Assembly (NCBI GenBank): GCA_903859155.1
Contig: CAIOLO010000080.1
Coordinates: 1 to 64,000, forward strand
Length of the DNA: 64,000 nt
From: an uncultured beta proteobacterium
GTDB lineage: Bacteria; Pseudomonadota; Gammaproteobacteria; Burkholderiales; SG8-39
Reading direction: 5' to 3'
The notes beneath the pieces were generated by a model. The model was not told where the DNA came from. It saw only the letters and a program-made list of their open reading frames with translations, and made no database searches. The position numbers were made by a program, and so were the translations under genes. Below, one piece after another: positions 1 to 7,021 of the stretch (the first letter of the stretch is position 1; every line of letters starts with the position of its first letter).

Positions 1-918
1 CCCCTCCGGGAAGAACCACTCGATACTCTTGGACAAACGACTTGCGATCACGGATTGCTTCTGCTATCTCCCTTTCGGCTTTTTGTAGATCCTCTGGATG
101 CAAGGCCGCTTTGAAAGTCTCGTAGCTTGCTTTGTTGTTGGAGACGCCCAAACCAAACAAACGGAAGAACTCAGCCGACCATTTTGTCTCCCCGGTCTTA
201 AAGTTCCAGACATATGCCCCCGCTTTGGCCGCCCGCTCGGCGAGTTTTATATTTTCATTCGCCCTGCGCAATTCTTCTGCGCTCTCGACCAGCATTTTTT
301 CTGCGTGCTTGCGCTCGGTAATGTCGGTCAGAACGAAGCGCAGTTCTGGCGGGCCGTCAGCAACCGGGCTCGCGTTGGCTTCCAGATGCGCCCAAAATGG
401 CGTGCCGTCGTACTTGACCATCTGCAACTCGAACGTCTGCGGCTTGCCCGAATCAAGAAGCAGCTTGCGATTGCGGTAGAAAATGTCCTGGTCTTCCCTG
501 CGGATGAAGCGCGAAATCAGCTGTCCCACCAGTTTGGACCGGACCACGCCCAGCATGGTAGTGGCGGTGAGATTGGCTTTCAGAATCAGCCCTTTTGCGC
601 TCATGCTGCAATAGCCCACCGGCGCCTGCTCGTAGAGATCGAAATAGCGCGAGCGCTCGGCTTCGAGTTCCAGCTGCGAGCGGCGCAGATCCTCGTTTTG
701 CAACTCCAGCTCGATCTGGTGCACGCGCAGATCGTGCAGCAACTGTCGCGTTGCTTCGGACGACAGAGACTCGATGTTTTCACTCAACTGCGCGGCGCTT
801 TTCTGGGAAACGGCTTCAGCCCGCTCGCGCAGCGCCCGCGATGGGCTGGCTAAGGCGTCGGCGCTATCGGGGGGGGGGGTAGCTGCGGACCACTCTTCGT
901 TCCCATCGCGCGCTCCAT
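1..918 (-). CDS. PAS-domain sensor protein, C-terminus off the left edge; frame interrupted near the start
   Basis: The minus strand encodes a PAS-type sensor whose 3' end lies outside the window. A coiled-coil N-terminal region (many Glu, Leu and Arg; e.g. HQIELELQNEDL) is followed by a first PAS domain (YFDLYEQAPVGYC to FVLTDITERKHA) and a second PAS_3-like domain (WNFKTGETKWSAEFF, then LHPEDL). The output domain is not visible; a histidine kinase or diguanylate cyclase would be typical. The only ATG codons upstream (918 and 906) are out of frame with the PAS frame, because the C run read on this strand (869-879) has 11 bases. Twelve or nine would join them. The PAS frame itself has no ATG, GTG or TTG between its upstream stop and the run. 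So this is phase variation, a sequence error or a start I cannot see. Confidence 0.75.
869..879. repeat. 11-base G homopolymer at the 5' end of the PAS gene
   Basis: An uninterrupted run of 11 G lies between the nearest upstream ATG codons (918 and 906 on the minus strand) and the open PAS-domain frame. Other mononucleotide G or C runs seen in the window are about 8 bases. With 11 bases the ATG frame and the PAS frame are out of register; a one-base gain would join them. Confidence 0.9.
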
Positions 919-1172
919 CTAGTGACGTCCGCGCAGATCGCCTTGCTTGGCACCCGTGGCCTACTCGCGCTGCGCGCGCGGGGTGCGTCGCCAATGATTA
1001 CCACTGCCCGACTGCACAGGGTAGTCCTATTCGCAGCAGAAATACGGTTACTTTCGAGCTATTTCACTGCGCCGCACATACGCCCCGCGCTCGGCTCCAG
1101 GCCTTGCGACCCCGAGTCTCAAGAAACGAGCCGCGCACCAAGATGTGTGCTCGACAACAAACGCAGGGAGGT
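919..1172. other. Intergenic stretch without a recognisable gene
   Basis: About 250 bases between the PAS gene start region and the stop of the Bug protein gene, both on the minus strand. It would hold the promoter of the PAS gene. I see no convincing -35/-10 pair, no terminator hairpin with a T run, and no open frame that looks like protein. Confidence 0.4.
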
Positions 1173-2165
1173 CTATTCCGCCTTGATGCCGAGCTTTCTC
1201 ACCAAAGAGCCGTAATTCTCATTGTCGGCACGAATGACGGCGGCGAATTCCTCGGGGGACACGGAATAGACGTCGAGCGAGCTCGCCGTATTGATCCGAT
1301 CCTTGACCTCGGGCATCGCCAGCACCCGCCTGATGTCGCTGCGGAGCCTGAAAGTCACCGACTCGGGGATGCCGACCGGGCCGAAAAGACCCATCCAGGT
1401 CGATACCTGGTAGCCGGGATAGAACTCACCGATGGTTGGAACCTCCGGGAACATCGGTGATCGGTTTTCGCCGGTGGCGGCAAGTATTCGCAGCTTTCCG
1501 GCCCGGATCTGGGGGACGTTCACAGATGCGGCAACCATCACCGGAACCTCGCCTGCGATCACGGCGGTAGCGGCGGGTGCCCCGCCCTTGTACGGGACGT
1601 GAAGCAGGTTGATTCCAGCGCGCGCTTTAAGCAATTCCATGCCCATCTGGTGCTGGCTGCCATTGCCACCGGAGGCATACGCGAGCGGCGGCGTCGCTTT
1701 GCGTGCGTATTCGATGAAGTCCCTGAAGTCTTTGACAGGAACCGATGGATTCGTCACGAGAAACAAGGTGCGTGCGACTACCAACGAGGAGATCGGCGCG
1801 AGGGCCTTCATCGGGTCCACCGACATATTCGAGTACATATGCGGATTGATGACGATCATGGCGTCAAAGCAGATTATCACCGTGTAGCCATCGGGTGCCG
1901 AGTGCGCCACCAAATCCATCGCGATGTTCCCGCCGGATCCTGCCCGTGTCTCAACAACGATCGGTTGCCCGAGCAGGGGCGAGAGCCTGTCTGCGATCAC
2001 CCGCGCGACGATATCGGGACCGCCGCCCGGGGGGATCGGTACGATGAGCCGAATGGGTTTTGATGGGTATTGGGCATGCGCGCCGACCGGATTGAGCAAG
2101 CCGCTGATGGCGATACCCATCGCGAGCAGGTGAGCACCGAAACACTTTTTTGTCATGAGTCGCAT
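1173..2165 (-). CDS. Bug-family (TctC) periplasmic solute-binding protein
   Basis: The 330-residue product is a tripartite tricarboxylate transporter-type solute receptor. A signal peptide (residues 1-31, ending AHA before QYPSKP) is followed by the family start PSKPIRLIVPIPPGGGPDIV, then RAGSGGN (75-80) and the HVPYKGGAPAATAVIAGEV segment. Such receptors bind small carboxylates in the periplasm; the ligand cannot be told from sequence. No TctA or TctB membrane genes are next to it, which is usual for the many orphan Bug proteins of Burkholderiales. The start at 2165 is chosen for a complete signal peptide; a second ATG at 2156 is also possible. Confidence 0.93.
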   Translation of the reverse strand: MRLMTKKCFGAHLLAMGIAISGLLNPVGAHAQYPSKPIRLIVPIPPGGGPDIVARVIADRLSPLLGQPIVVETRAGSGGNIAMDLVAHSAPDGYTVIICFDAMIVINPHMYSNMSVDPMKALAPISSLVVARTLFLVTNPSVPVKDFRDFIEYARKATPPLAYASGGNGSQHQMGMELLKARAGINLLHVPYKGGAPAATAVIAGEVPVMVAASVNVPQIRAGKLRILAATGENRSPMFPEVPTIGEFYPGYQVSTWMGLFGPVGIPESVTFRLRSDIRRVLAMPEVKDRINTASSLDVYSVSPEEFAAVIRADNENYGSLVRKLGIKAE

Positions 2166-2466
2166 AACTCAAGTTTGCCACGAAGACACCTGATGCCGCA
2201 GTCAATGTGCTCGATGTGCGGCAAAGGTGATCGGCGGAATCTTGTGTGGAACAGCGGTGTCAGGAAATCTTGACCATTATTTCGAATTCAGTTGCCGGAT
2301 GTCCATATTGGTACCTGCATGCTGCGCCGAGCGTCGGTAACAACGGATATAAAAAAATGTGAAACATTTCATTGTAAGAATACATAGCGCATGGGACTAA
2401 TCAGCCAGAAAATATTGCATGTAGTAATAAACGCCGCCATAGCCACAGGTTGTCGCCGGGTTTTTC
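2166..2466. other. Intergenic, promoter region of the Bug gene
   Basis: About 300 bases with no gene. It must carry the leftward promoter of the Bug gene and the end of the exporter operon. On the minus strand a weak AT-only hairpin (arms 2364-2369 and 2355-2360, loop of 3) is followed by a T run and could be a poor terminator for the exporter operon. Nothing else is convincing. Confidence 0.4.
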
Positions 2467-3606
2467 TCAATCCAGCGTCCGCCGGTAAAACCCCAGCCCC
2501 GCCAGCAGCACGGCCAGCGTGAACGCAAGTATCGGCCACACGGCGGGCAGCAGTTCATAAAGCGTGTTGCCCTTGAGCATGATGCCGCGCACCAAAATCA
2601 GGAAGTGCGTCAGCGGCAGCAGGTTGCCGATCCACTGCGCCCATTCGGGCATGCCGCGGAACGGGAAGGCGAATCCGGAGAGCAGCAGCGAAGGCATGAA
2701 GTACAGCACCATCATCTGCATGGACTGGAGCTGGTTGCGCGCGATGGTGGAAAAGGTGATGCCGATGGTCAGGTTGGCGGCAATGAAAATGAGCAGCACA
2801 AAATACAGCAGCGTGATGTCCCCCTCCATCGGCACGTGGAACAGCCAGGTGCCGATCAGGTAGATGAGCGTCACCTGTATCAGCCCGACGATGACGTAGG
2901 GCACGATCTTGCCGGTCATCACCTCGATCGGCAGGGCCGGGGTGGAGAGCAGGTTCTCGAAAGTGCCGCGCTCGCGCTCGCGCGTCATGGCAAGGCCCGT
3001 CATCAGCACCAGCGTCATGGTGAGGATGGTCCCGAGCAGTCCGGGCACGATGTTGTAGGCGCTGACGCCTTCCGGGTTGTAGCGCCGGTGCACGCGCAGT
3101 TCCACCGGGGCCGTCGCCGGCACCGGGTCCTGCAGCACGCCTTGCAGGTCGCGCGCGATGGCGCTGTTGGCCAGCTGCAGCATTGCGGCCACCGCGTTGG
3201 CGGTGGCACCCGGGTCGGTGGCGTCGGCCTCCACCAGCAGGGTGCCGGTTTCACCGCGCGCGATGCGGCGCGAGAAATCGGCGGGAATGTTGACCACGAA
3301 CTGCACCTCGCCGCGCGCCAGCAGTTCCTCGGCTTCGCTTTCGCTGTTGAGTTGCCGCACCACCTGGAAATAGCCGCTGTTCTCCAGCGCGCGCACGAAA
3401 CTGCGCGAGTACGGGCTCTGGTCTGCCGCGAGCACCGCGGCGGGCAGGTTTTTCGGATCGGCGTTGATGGCGTAGCCGAACAGCACCAGCTGGATCACCG
3501 GTATGGCCACCACCATGCCGAAGGTGAGGCGGTCGCGGCGCAGCTGGATGAATTCCTTGGTGATGATGCCCAGCCAGCGCGACAGGGAAAAGGATTGCCA
3601 GTTCAT
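2467..3606 (-). CDS. ABC-2 type exporter permease
   Basis: The 379-residue inner-membrane permease resembles the YhhJ/YbhR group. There is one N-terminal membrane segment (about residues 28-48), a long extracytoplasmic domain, then a cluster of about five membrane segments in the C-terminal half with the ABC-2 signature region FENLLSTPALPIEVMTGK. The ATG at 3606 was chosen because it overlaps the stop of the ATPase gene (ATGA, 4 bases), a typical translational coupling, although the same frame stays open far upstream. It should form a homodimeric or half-size pore with the ATPase encoded just before it. Substrate unknown; relatives export drugs or lipophilic compounds. Confidence 0.93.
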   Translation of the reverse strand: MNWQSFSLSRWLGIITKEFIQLRRDRLTFGMVVAIPVIQLVLFGYAINADPKNLPAAVLAADQSPYSRSFVRALENSGYFQVVRQLNSESEAEELLARGEVQFVVNIPADFSRRIARGETGTLLVEADATDPGATANAVAAMLQLANSAIARDLQGVLQDPVPATAPVELRVHRRYNPEGVSAYNIVPGLLGTILTMTLVLMTGLAMTRERERGTFENLLSTPALPIEVMTGKIVPYVIVGLIQVTLIYLIGTWLFHVPMEGDITLLYFVLLIFIAANLTIGITFSTIARNQLQSMQMMVLYFMPSLLLSGFAFPFRGMPEWAQWIGNLLPLTHFLILVRGIMLKGNTLYELLPAVWPILAFTLAVLLAGLGFYRRTLD

Positions 3607-4526
3607 TGCGGCGCATCCGCGGAATCGGGCATCAGGCTGATGAACACATCCTCCAGCGTGGCTGCGGCGCGCTCGACGCGGTAAGCCCCGTCCGCGCGCA
3701 CGAAGGCCAGCGCGGCCTGGAGTTGCGCCGCGTCGGTGCCGGCCACGTGCAGCGTGTTGCCGAAAGGCGTCGCCAGCAGCACGCCGGGGGTTTGGCGCAG
3801 GCGCGGCGCGAGCGAGGCCGGATCCGGCCCGGACAGCGTGTACACCGCGAGCCTGCGTTGCTCCACCACTTCGCGCGCGGTGCCGCTGGCGAGCAGGCTG
3901 CCATAGGCCAGATAGGCCAGGCGATGGCAGCGCTCGGCCTCGTCCATGTAGTGGGTGGACACCAGCACCGACAGGCCGCGCCCGGCGAGGTTGTGCAGTT
4001 CCTCCCAGAAATCGCGCCGCGCTTTCGGGTCGACACCGGCGGTGGGTTCGTCCAGCAGCAACAGGCGCGGACGATGCAGCATGCAGGCGGCGAGCGCAAG
4101 GCGCTGCTTCCAGCCGCCGGAGAGCGATCCGGCGAGCTGGTCCCGGCGCGCGCTGAGCCCCAGCGTGTCCAGGGTTTCGGCAACCGCGCTGCGCCGGTCT
4201 TTCATGCCGTACATGCGCGCCACGAAGTCGAGGTTCTCGCCAAGGGTGAGGTCCTCCCAGAGCGAGAAGCGCTGCGTCATGTAACCCACCTCGCGCTTGA
4301 TCGCGGCGGTCTGGCGCAGCACGTCGTAGCCAAGGCAGGTGCCGCTGCCGGAGTCCGGCGTGAGCAGACCGCACAGCATGCGGATGGAGGTGGTCTTGCC
4401 GCTGCCGTTGGGGCCGAGGAAGCCGTAGATTTCGCCGCGCTTCACCTGCAGCGAAAAATCCTTCACCACGTGCTTTTTGCCGAAGCTCTTGTTGAGCCCC
4501 TTCACGTCGATGACGAAATCATCCAT
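3603..4526 (-). CDS. ABC exporter ATP-binding protein
   Basis: The 307-residue product is a soluble ATPase with Walker A GPNGSGKTTS (about 39-48), Q-loop region YMTQRFSLWEDLTL, signature LSGGWKQRLALA, Walker B LLLLDEPTAGVD and H-loop STHYMDE. The C-terminal extension of about 90 residues is usual for drug-type exporters. The open frame runs upstream of 4526, but that part only shadows the adaptor gene; the ATG at 4526 gives the normal N-terminus and follows the adaptor stop by 20 bases. It is the middle gene of an adaptor-ATPase-permease operon. Confidence 0.93.
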   Translation of the reverse strand: MDDFVIDVKGLNKSFGKKHVVKDFSLQVKRGEIYGFLGPNGSGKTTSIRMLCGLLTPDSGSGTCLGYDVLRQTAAIKREVGYMTQRFSLWEDLTLGENLDFVARMYGMKDRRSAVAETLDTLGLSARRDQLAGSLSGGWKQRLALAACMLHRPRLLLLDEPTAGVDPKARRDFWEELHNLAGRGLSVLVSTHYMDEAERCHRLAYLAYGSLLASGTAREVVEQRRLAVYTLSGPDPASLAPRLRQTPGVLLATPFGNTLHVAGTDAAQLQAALAFVRADGAYRVERAAATLEDVFISLMPDSADAPQ

Positions 4527-4546
4527 GGCCTGTTTGCCGGCCCGAT

Positions 4547-5542
4547 TCAGCGAGCCGCTGCCGGCGCGGCTGCGGCTGCGGCGGTCTTGTCCAGGCTCAC
4601 ATCCAGCGGCTGTCCGGGCCGCAGGCGCAGCGCATCCCCGGGAGCAGGGCGCGCCTCGACCATGAACACCAGCTTGGTGCGCGAATCGCGGTTGTAGAGC
4701 ACCGGCGGGGTGTATTCGGCCTGGCGCGAGATATAGCTGATGGTGGCCGCGATCGGCGCGGCGCAGCCGTCGCAGGCGGCGCTGACCCTCTGGCCTATGG
4801 CGATCGAACCCAGTTGTGCCTCCGGTACGAAAAAGCGCAGCTTCAGATTCTGCGGCGGCAGCAGGTTTGCCACCGGCCGGCCTGCGGGCACCCACTCGCC
4901 TTCGACGAAGAAGGTGTCCTGCACCATGGCGGCTGCCGGCGCGATGCCCTCGCGCTGCGACTGGCGCCACGCGGCCTGCGCCAGCGCCGCGCGCGCCGCG
5001 TCAACTTCCGCCTGCGCGGCGCGGATTTCGGCCTCGCGTCCCAGGCTTTGCAGCGCGACGCGGCCCGCCGCCTCGGTTTCGCCGACGCGTGACATATCGC
5101 GATCGAAATTGGCGCGGGCGATGTCCAACTGGGCCCTGGAGATGAAGCCGGCATCGAACAGCTTTTCCTGTTGTTTCAGTTGCAGCCGGGACAGTTCGCG
5201 CGAGGCCCGCGCCTGTTCGGTCTGCGCAGTGGTGGTGTCGATCTCGGCGGGCCGGCGGCCGGTGCGCAGATTGGCCAGGCGCTGCTCGGCGTTGCGCAGG
5301 CGACCGGCGGCTTCGTTGCGCCCGGCTTCCTCGCTGATGCGATCGAGTTCGAACAGGATCGCGCCCGGTTCGACCTGCTGGCCGCGGCGCACATGGAGTT
5401 TGCGCAGGGTGCCGCTGTTGGGTGCGGCGACCAGCACGAACTCGCCTTCCGCATAACCCTGCAGCGTATCGGGCTTGCCGGGCGAGCAGGCGGCCAGTGT
5501 GACGCCGGCGAATACCAAGGAAAGAATCGCTGCGTTCTGCAT
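4547..5542 (-). CDS. HlyD-family periplasmic adaptor, predicted lipoprotein
   Basis: The 331-residue product is a membrane-fusion (HlyD/YbhG-type) adaptor. It has a biotinyl-lipoyl half motif near residues 36-66 (VAAPNSGTLRKLHVRRGQ, then PGAILFELD), a long alpha-hairpin (about 70-200, many Ala, Glu, Arg), and the returning barrel with FVPEAQLGSIAIGQRV. The N-terminus MQNAAILSLVFAGVTLAAC ends in a lipobox with Cys19, so it is probably lipid-anchored. The ATG at 5542 is preceded by AAGGAG with seven bases between. It starts a three-gene exporter operon; no TolC-type gene is adjacent. The C-terminus is an Ala-rich tail. Confidence 0.92.
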   Translation of the reverse strand: MQNAAILSLVFAGVTLAACSPGKPDTLQGYAEGEFVLVAAPNSGTLRKLHVRRGQQVEPGAILFELDRISEEAGRNEAAGRLRNAEQRLANLRTGRRPAEIDTTTAQTEQARASRELSRLQLKQQEKLFDAGFISRAQLDIARANFDRDMSRVGETEAAGRVALQSLGREAEIRAAQAEVDAARAALAQAAWRQSQREGIAPAAAMVQDTFFVEGEWVPAGRPVANLLPPQNLKLRFFVPEAQLGSIAIGQRVSAACDGCAAPIAATISYISRQAEYTPPVLYNRDSRTKLVFMVEARPAPGDALRLRPGQPLDVSLDKTAAAAAAPAAAR

Positions 5543-5610
5543 GTTTTGGCTCCTTTTGTTCCAGAACCGGCAAGCACTTTACCGCTGCGACTTGCTTGCC
5601 ATTCCAGTGC

Positions 5611-5880
5611 CTATTCGGTGGGCCGCCACTCAAAGCCGGTGAAGTAGCCCGGGGCATCTTCGACGCGGATGGCATCGACGCTCGCCCCGGGCGGGCCGCG
5701 ATGCGCACGCTCGATCATGGCCTGCACCAGCGGCTCCATGCCGTCGACCATGGCTTCGACGCTGCCGTCGGGCCGGTTGCGAACCCAGCCGGTAAGGCCC
5801 AGGGTCAGGGCTTCGCCGCAGACCCAGTGGCGGAATCCCACGCCCTGTACGCGTCCGGTGATGTGCAGGTGTTTGGCCAT
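5611..5880 (-). CDS. acyP: Acylphosphatase
   Basis: The 89-residue product is a full-length acylphosphatase, a small cytosolic enzyme that hydrolyses acyl phosphates. The phosphate loop GRVQGVGFRHW carries the catalytic Arg17, and GWVRN supplies the catalytic Asn35; the family ending (GFEWRPTE) is present. It is the last gene behind the hydrogenase-like operon, 37 bases after the small membrane protein, and 68 bases before the exporter operon on the same strand. It is probably a passenger of that transcript; I see no functional reason for the link. Confidence 0.95.
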   Translation of the reverse strand: MAKHLHITGRVQGVGFRHWVCGEALTLGLTGWVRNRPDGSVEAMVDGMEPLVQAMIERAHRGPPGASVDAIRVEDAPGYFTGFEWRPTE

Positions 5881-5917
5881 GCTATGGGGTGATCAGGCAA
5901 CCGAACCGCATGGGCGA

Positions 5918-6367
5918 TCAGGGTATGCCGAAGGCCGTGCGTGCCGCTTCGCTGCGCAGGCTGAAGATGGTGGCAATGCAGAAAAGTATGACCGGCAGCA
6001 CGAACAGCGTCATGCCGACGATTATCTGTATCCAGTCCCGCCGGGTGACGCCCTGGCCGAGCTTGTACACGGTGTAAATCCGGCTCGCCGTCGACAGCAC
6101 CACCAGCGCCATCAGCATCCAGCAGAACAGTTGCAGCAGGAACTGGCCCCATTGGCTGCGATCGATGACGCCGATCGCGCCGCCGAATCCGATCACCCAG
6201 ATCATCAGCAGCATGACGTCGTTGAGGATGTTGTAATCCTTGTAGCGCTCCTTGATTATGCCGCGGGCGTAAAGCACGGCGAACACGAGCAGGCCGAAGA
6301 TCACCACGATGCCGCAGGCGGTCGCATAGAACCAGCCGATAAAATCAAGATCAAAAGTGTCGAGCAT
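5918..6367 (-). CDS. Four-helix membrane protein of unknown function at the end of the Hyf-like operon
   Basis: The 149-residue hydrophobic protein is not one I recognise. Four membrane segments are visible at about residues 11-33, 51-67, 77-93 and 113-135, with a short basic loop after the first (RGIIKERYKDY) and another before the last (VTRRDW). The ATG at 6367 follows the small-subunit gene by 14 bases, so it is very likely translated from the same transcript. The position suggests an accessory or assembly subunit of the complex, or an unrelated membrane protein. The upstream extension of the frame overlaps hyfI and is not believed. Confidence 0.75.
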   Translation of the reverse strand: MLDTFDLDFIGWFYATACGIVVIFGLLVFAVLYARGIIKERYKDYNILNDVMLLMIWVIGFGGAIGVIDRSQWGQFLLQLFCWMLMALVVLSTASRIYTVYKLGQGVTRRDWIQIIVGMTLFVLPVILFCIATIFSLRSEAARTAFGIP

Positions 6368-6381
6368 GTCCTGGTGTTCCT

Positions 6382-6909
6382 TCAGTCGTGCGTTGCGGCG
6401 GGTTTTGCGGATATTGCAGTAAGAATTCCCTGCATGATGGCCGCCGGTGTGGGCGGACAGCCGGGCACGGCGACGTCCACGGGTATCACGTTGGCTACGC
6501 GGCCGCGGCTGGCGTAGGACTCGCCGAACATCCCGCCGTCGCAGCCGCACTCGCCGAGGGCCACCACCAGCTTGGGATCGGGGGTGGCCTCCCAGGTGCG
6601 TTTGAGGGCGACTTCCATGTTGCGCGCAACCGGGCCTGTCACCAGCAGCATGTCGGCGTGGCGCGGGCTGGCGACGAACTTGATGCCCAGACCCTCCAGG
6701 TTGTAATAGGGGTTGTTGAGGGCGTGAATTTCCAGTTCGCAGCCGTTGCACGAGCCGGCATCCACCTGGCGGATCGCCAGGGCGCCATTGAACAGGCGCA
6801 GGATTTCGTTTTCCAGGCGCTGGGTGAGGACGCGCAACGATTCCTCGGGCGGCGGCGGCGGCTCGGTCCTGATGCCGACATCGAAAACCTGTTTGAGCAA
6901 TTGGTACAT
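6382..6909 (-). CDS. hyfI: NuoB/HyfI-like iron-sulfur small subunit
   Basis: The 175-residue product is the NuoB/HycG/HyfI homologue, the peripheral subunit that holds the last [4Fe-4S] cluster. Cysteines of the cluster motif are present: GSCNGCE (Cys54, Cys57), GECGCDGG (Cys121, Cys123) and PGCPP (Cys151). So this subunit should still carry its cluster even though the partner large subunit has lost its Ni ligands. It lies 23 bases after a 27-codon ORF that follows hyfG. The symbol is by family resemblance and not proof of orthology with E. coli hydrogenase 4. Confidence 0.9.
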   Translation of the reverse strand: MYQLLKQVFDVGIRTEPPPPPEESLRVLTQRLENEILRLFNGALAIRQVDAGSCNGCELEIHALNNPYYNLEGLGIKFVASPRHADMLLVTGPVARNMEVALKRTWEATPDPKLVVALGECGCDGGMFGESYASRGRVANVIPVDVAVPGCPPTPAAIMQGILTAISAKPAATHD

Positions 6910-6932
6910 AAGTTCTTGTTGAACAAGGGGGC

Positions 6933-7016
6933 CTACGCGCCCTCGTAACTCCCCCGATGCAGAGGGAAACGCCGATTGCGTCGAATGGGAAACAGCAACT
7001 TGATCAGCGTTTCCAT
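6933..7016 (-). CDS. Possible 27-residue ORF in the hyfH position
   Basis: Between hyfG and hyfI, where every other gap in this operon is 14 bases or less, there are 112 bases. They contain a small ORF that starts 5 bases after the hyfG stop (AGGA about 12 bases upstream of its ATG) and ends 23 bases before the hyfI ATG. The peptide starts METLIKLLFPIRRNRRF and is basic. In E. coli and related operons this slot holds the ferredoxin-like subunit HyfH (NuoI), whose N-terminus has a similar LLK...FPL pattern, but there is no cysteine here. It may be a vestige of that gene, a small subunit, or chance. Confidence 0.45.
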   Translation of the reverse strand: METLIKLLFPIRRNRRFPLHRGSYEGA

Positions 7017-7021
7017 GGAAA

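Noticed and set aside
5147-5647. Long plus-strand open frames opposite the adaptor and exporter genes
   Set aside because: They mirror the codon pattern of the real minus-strand genes and have no recognisable protein features.
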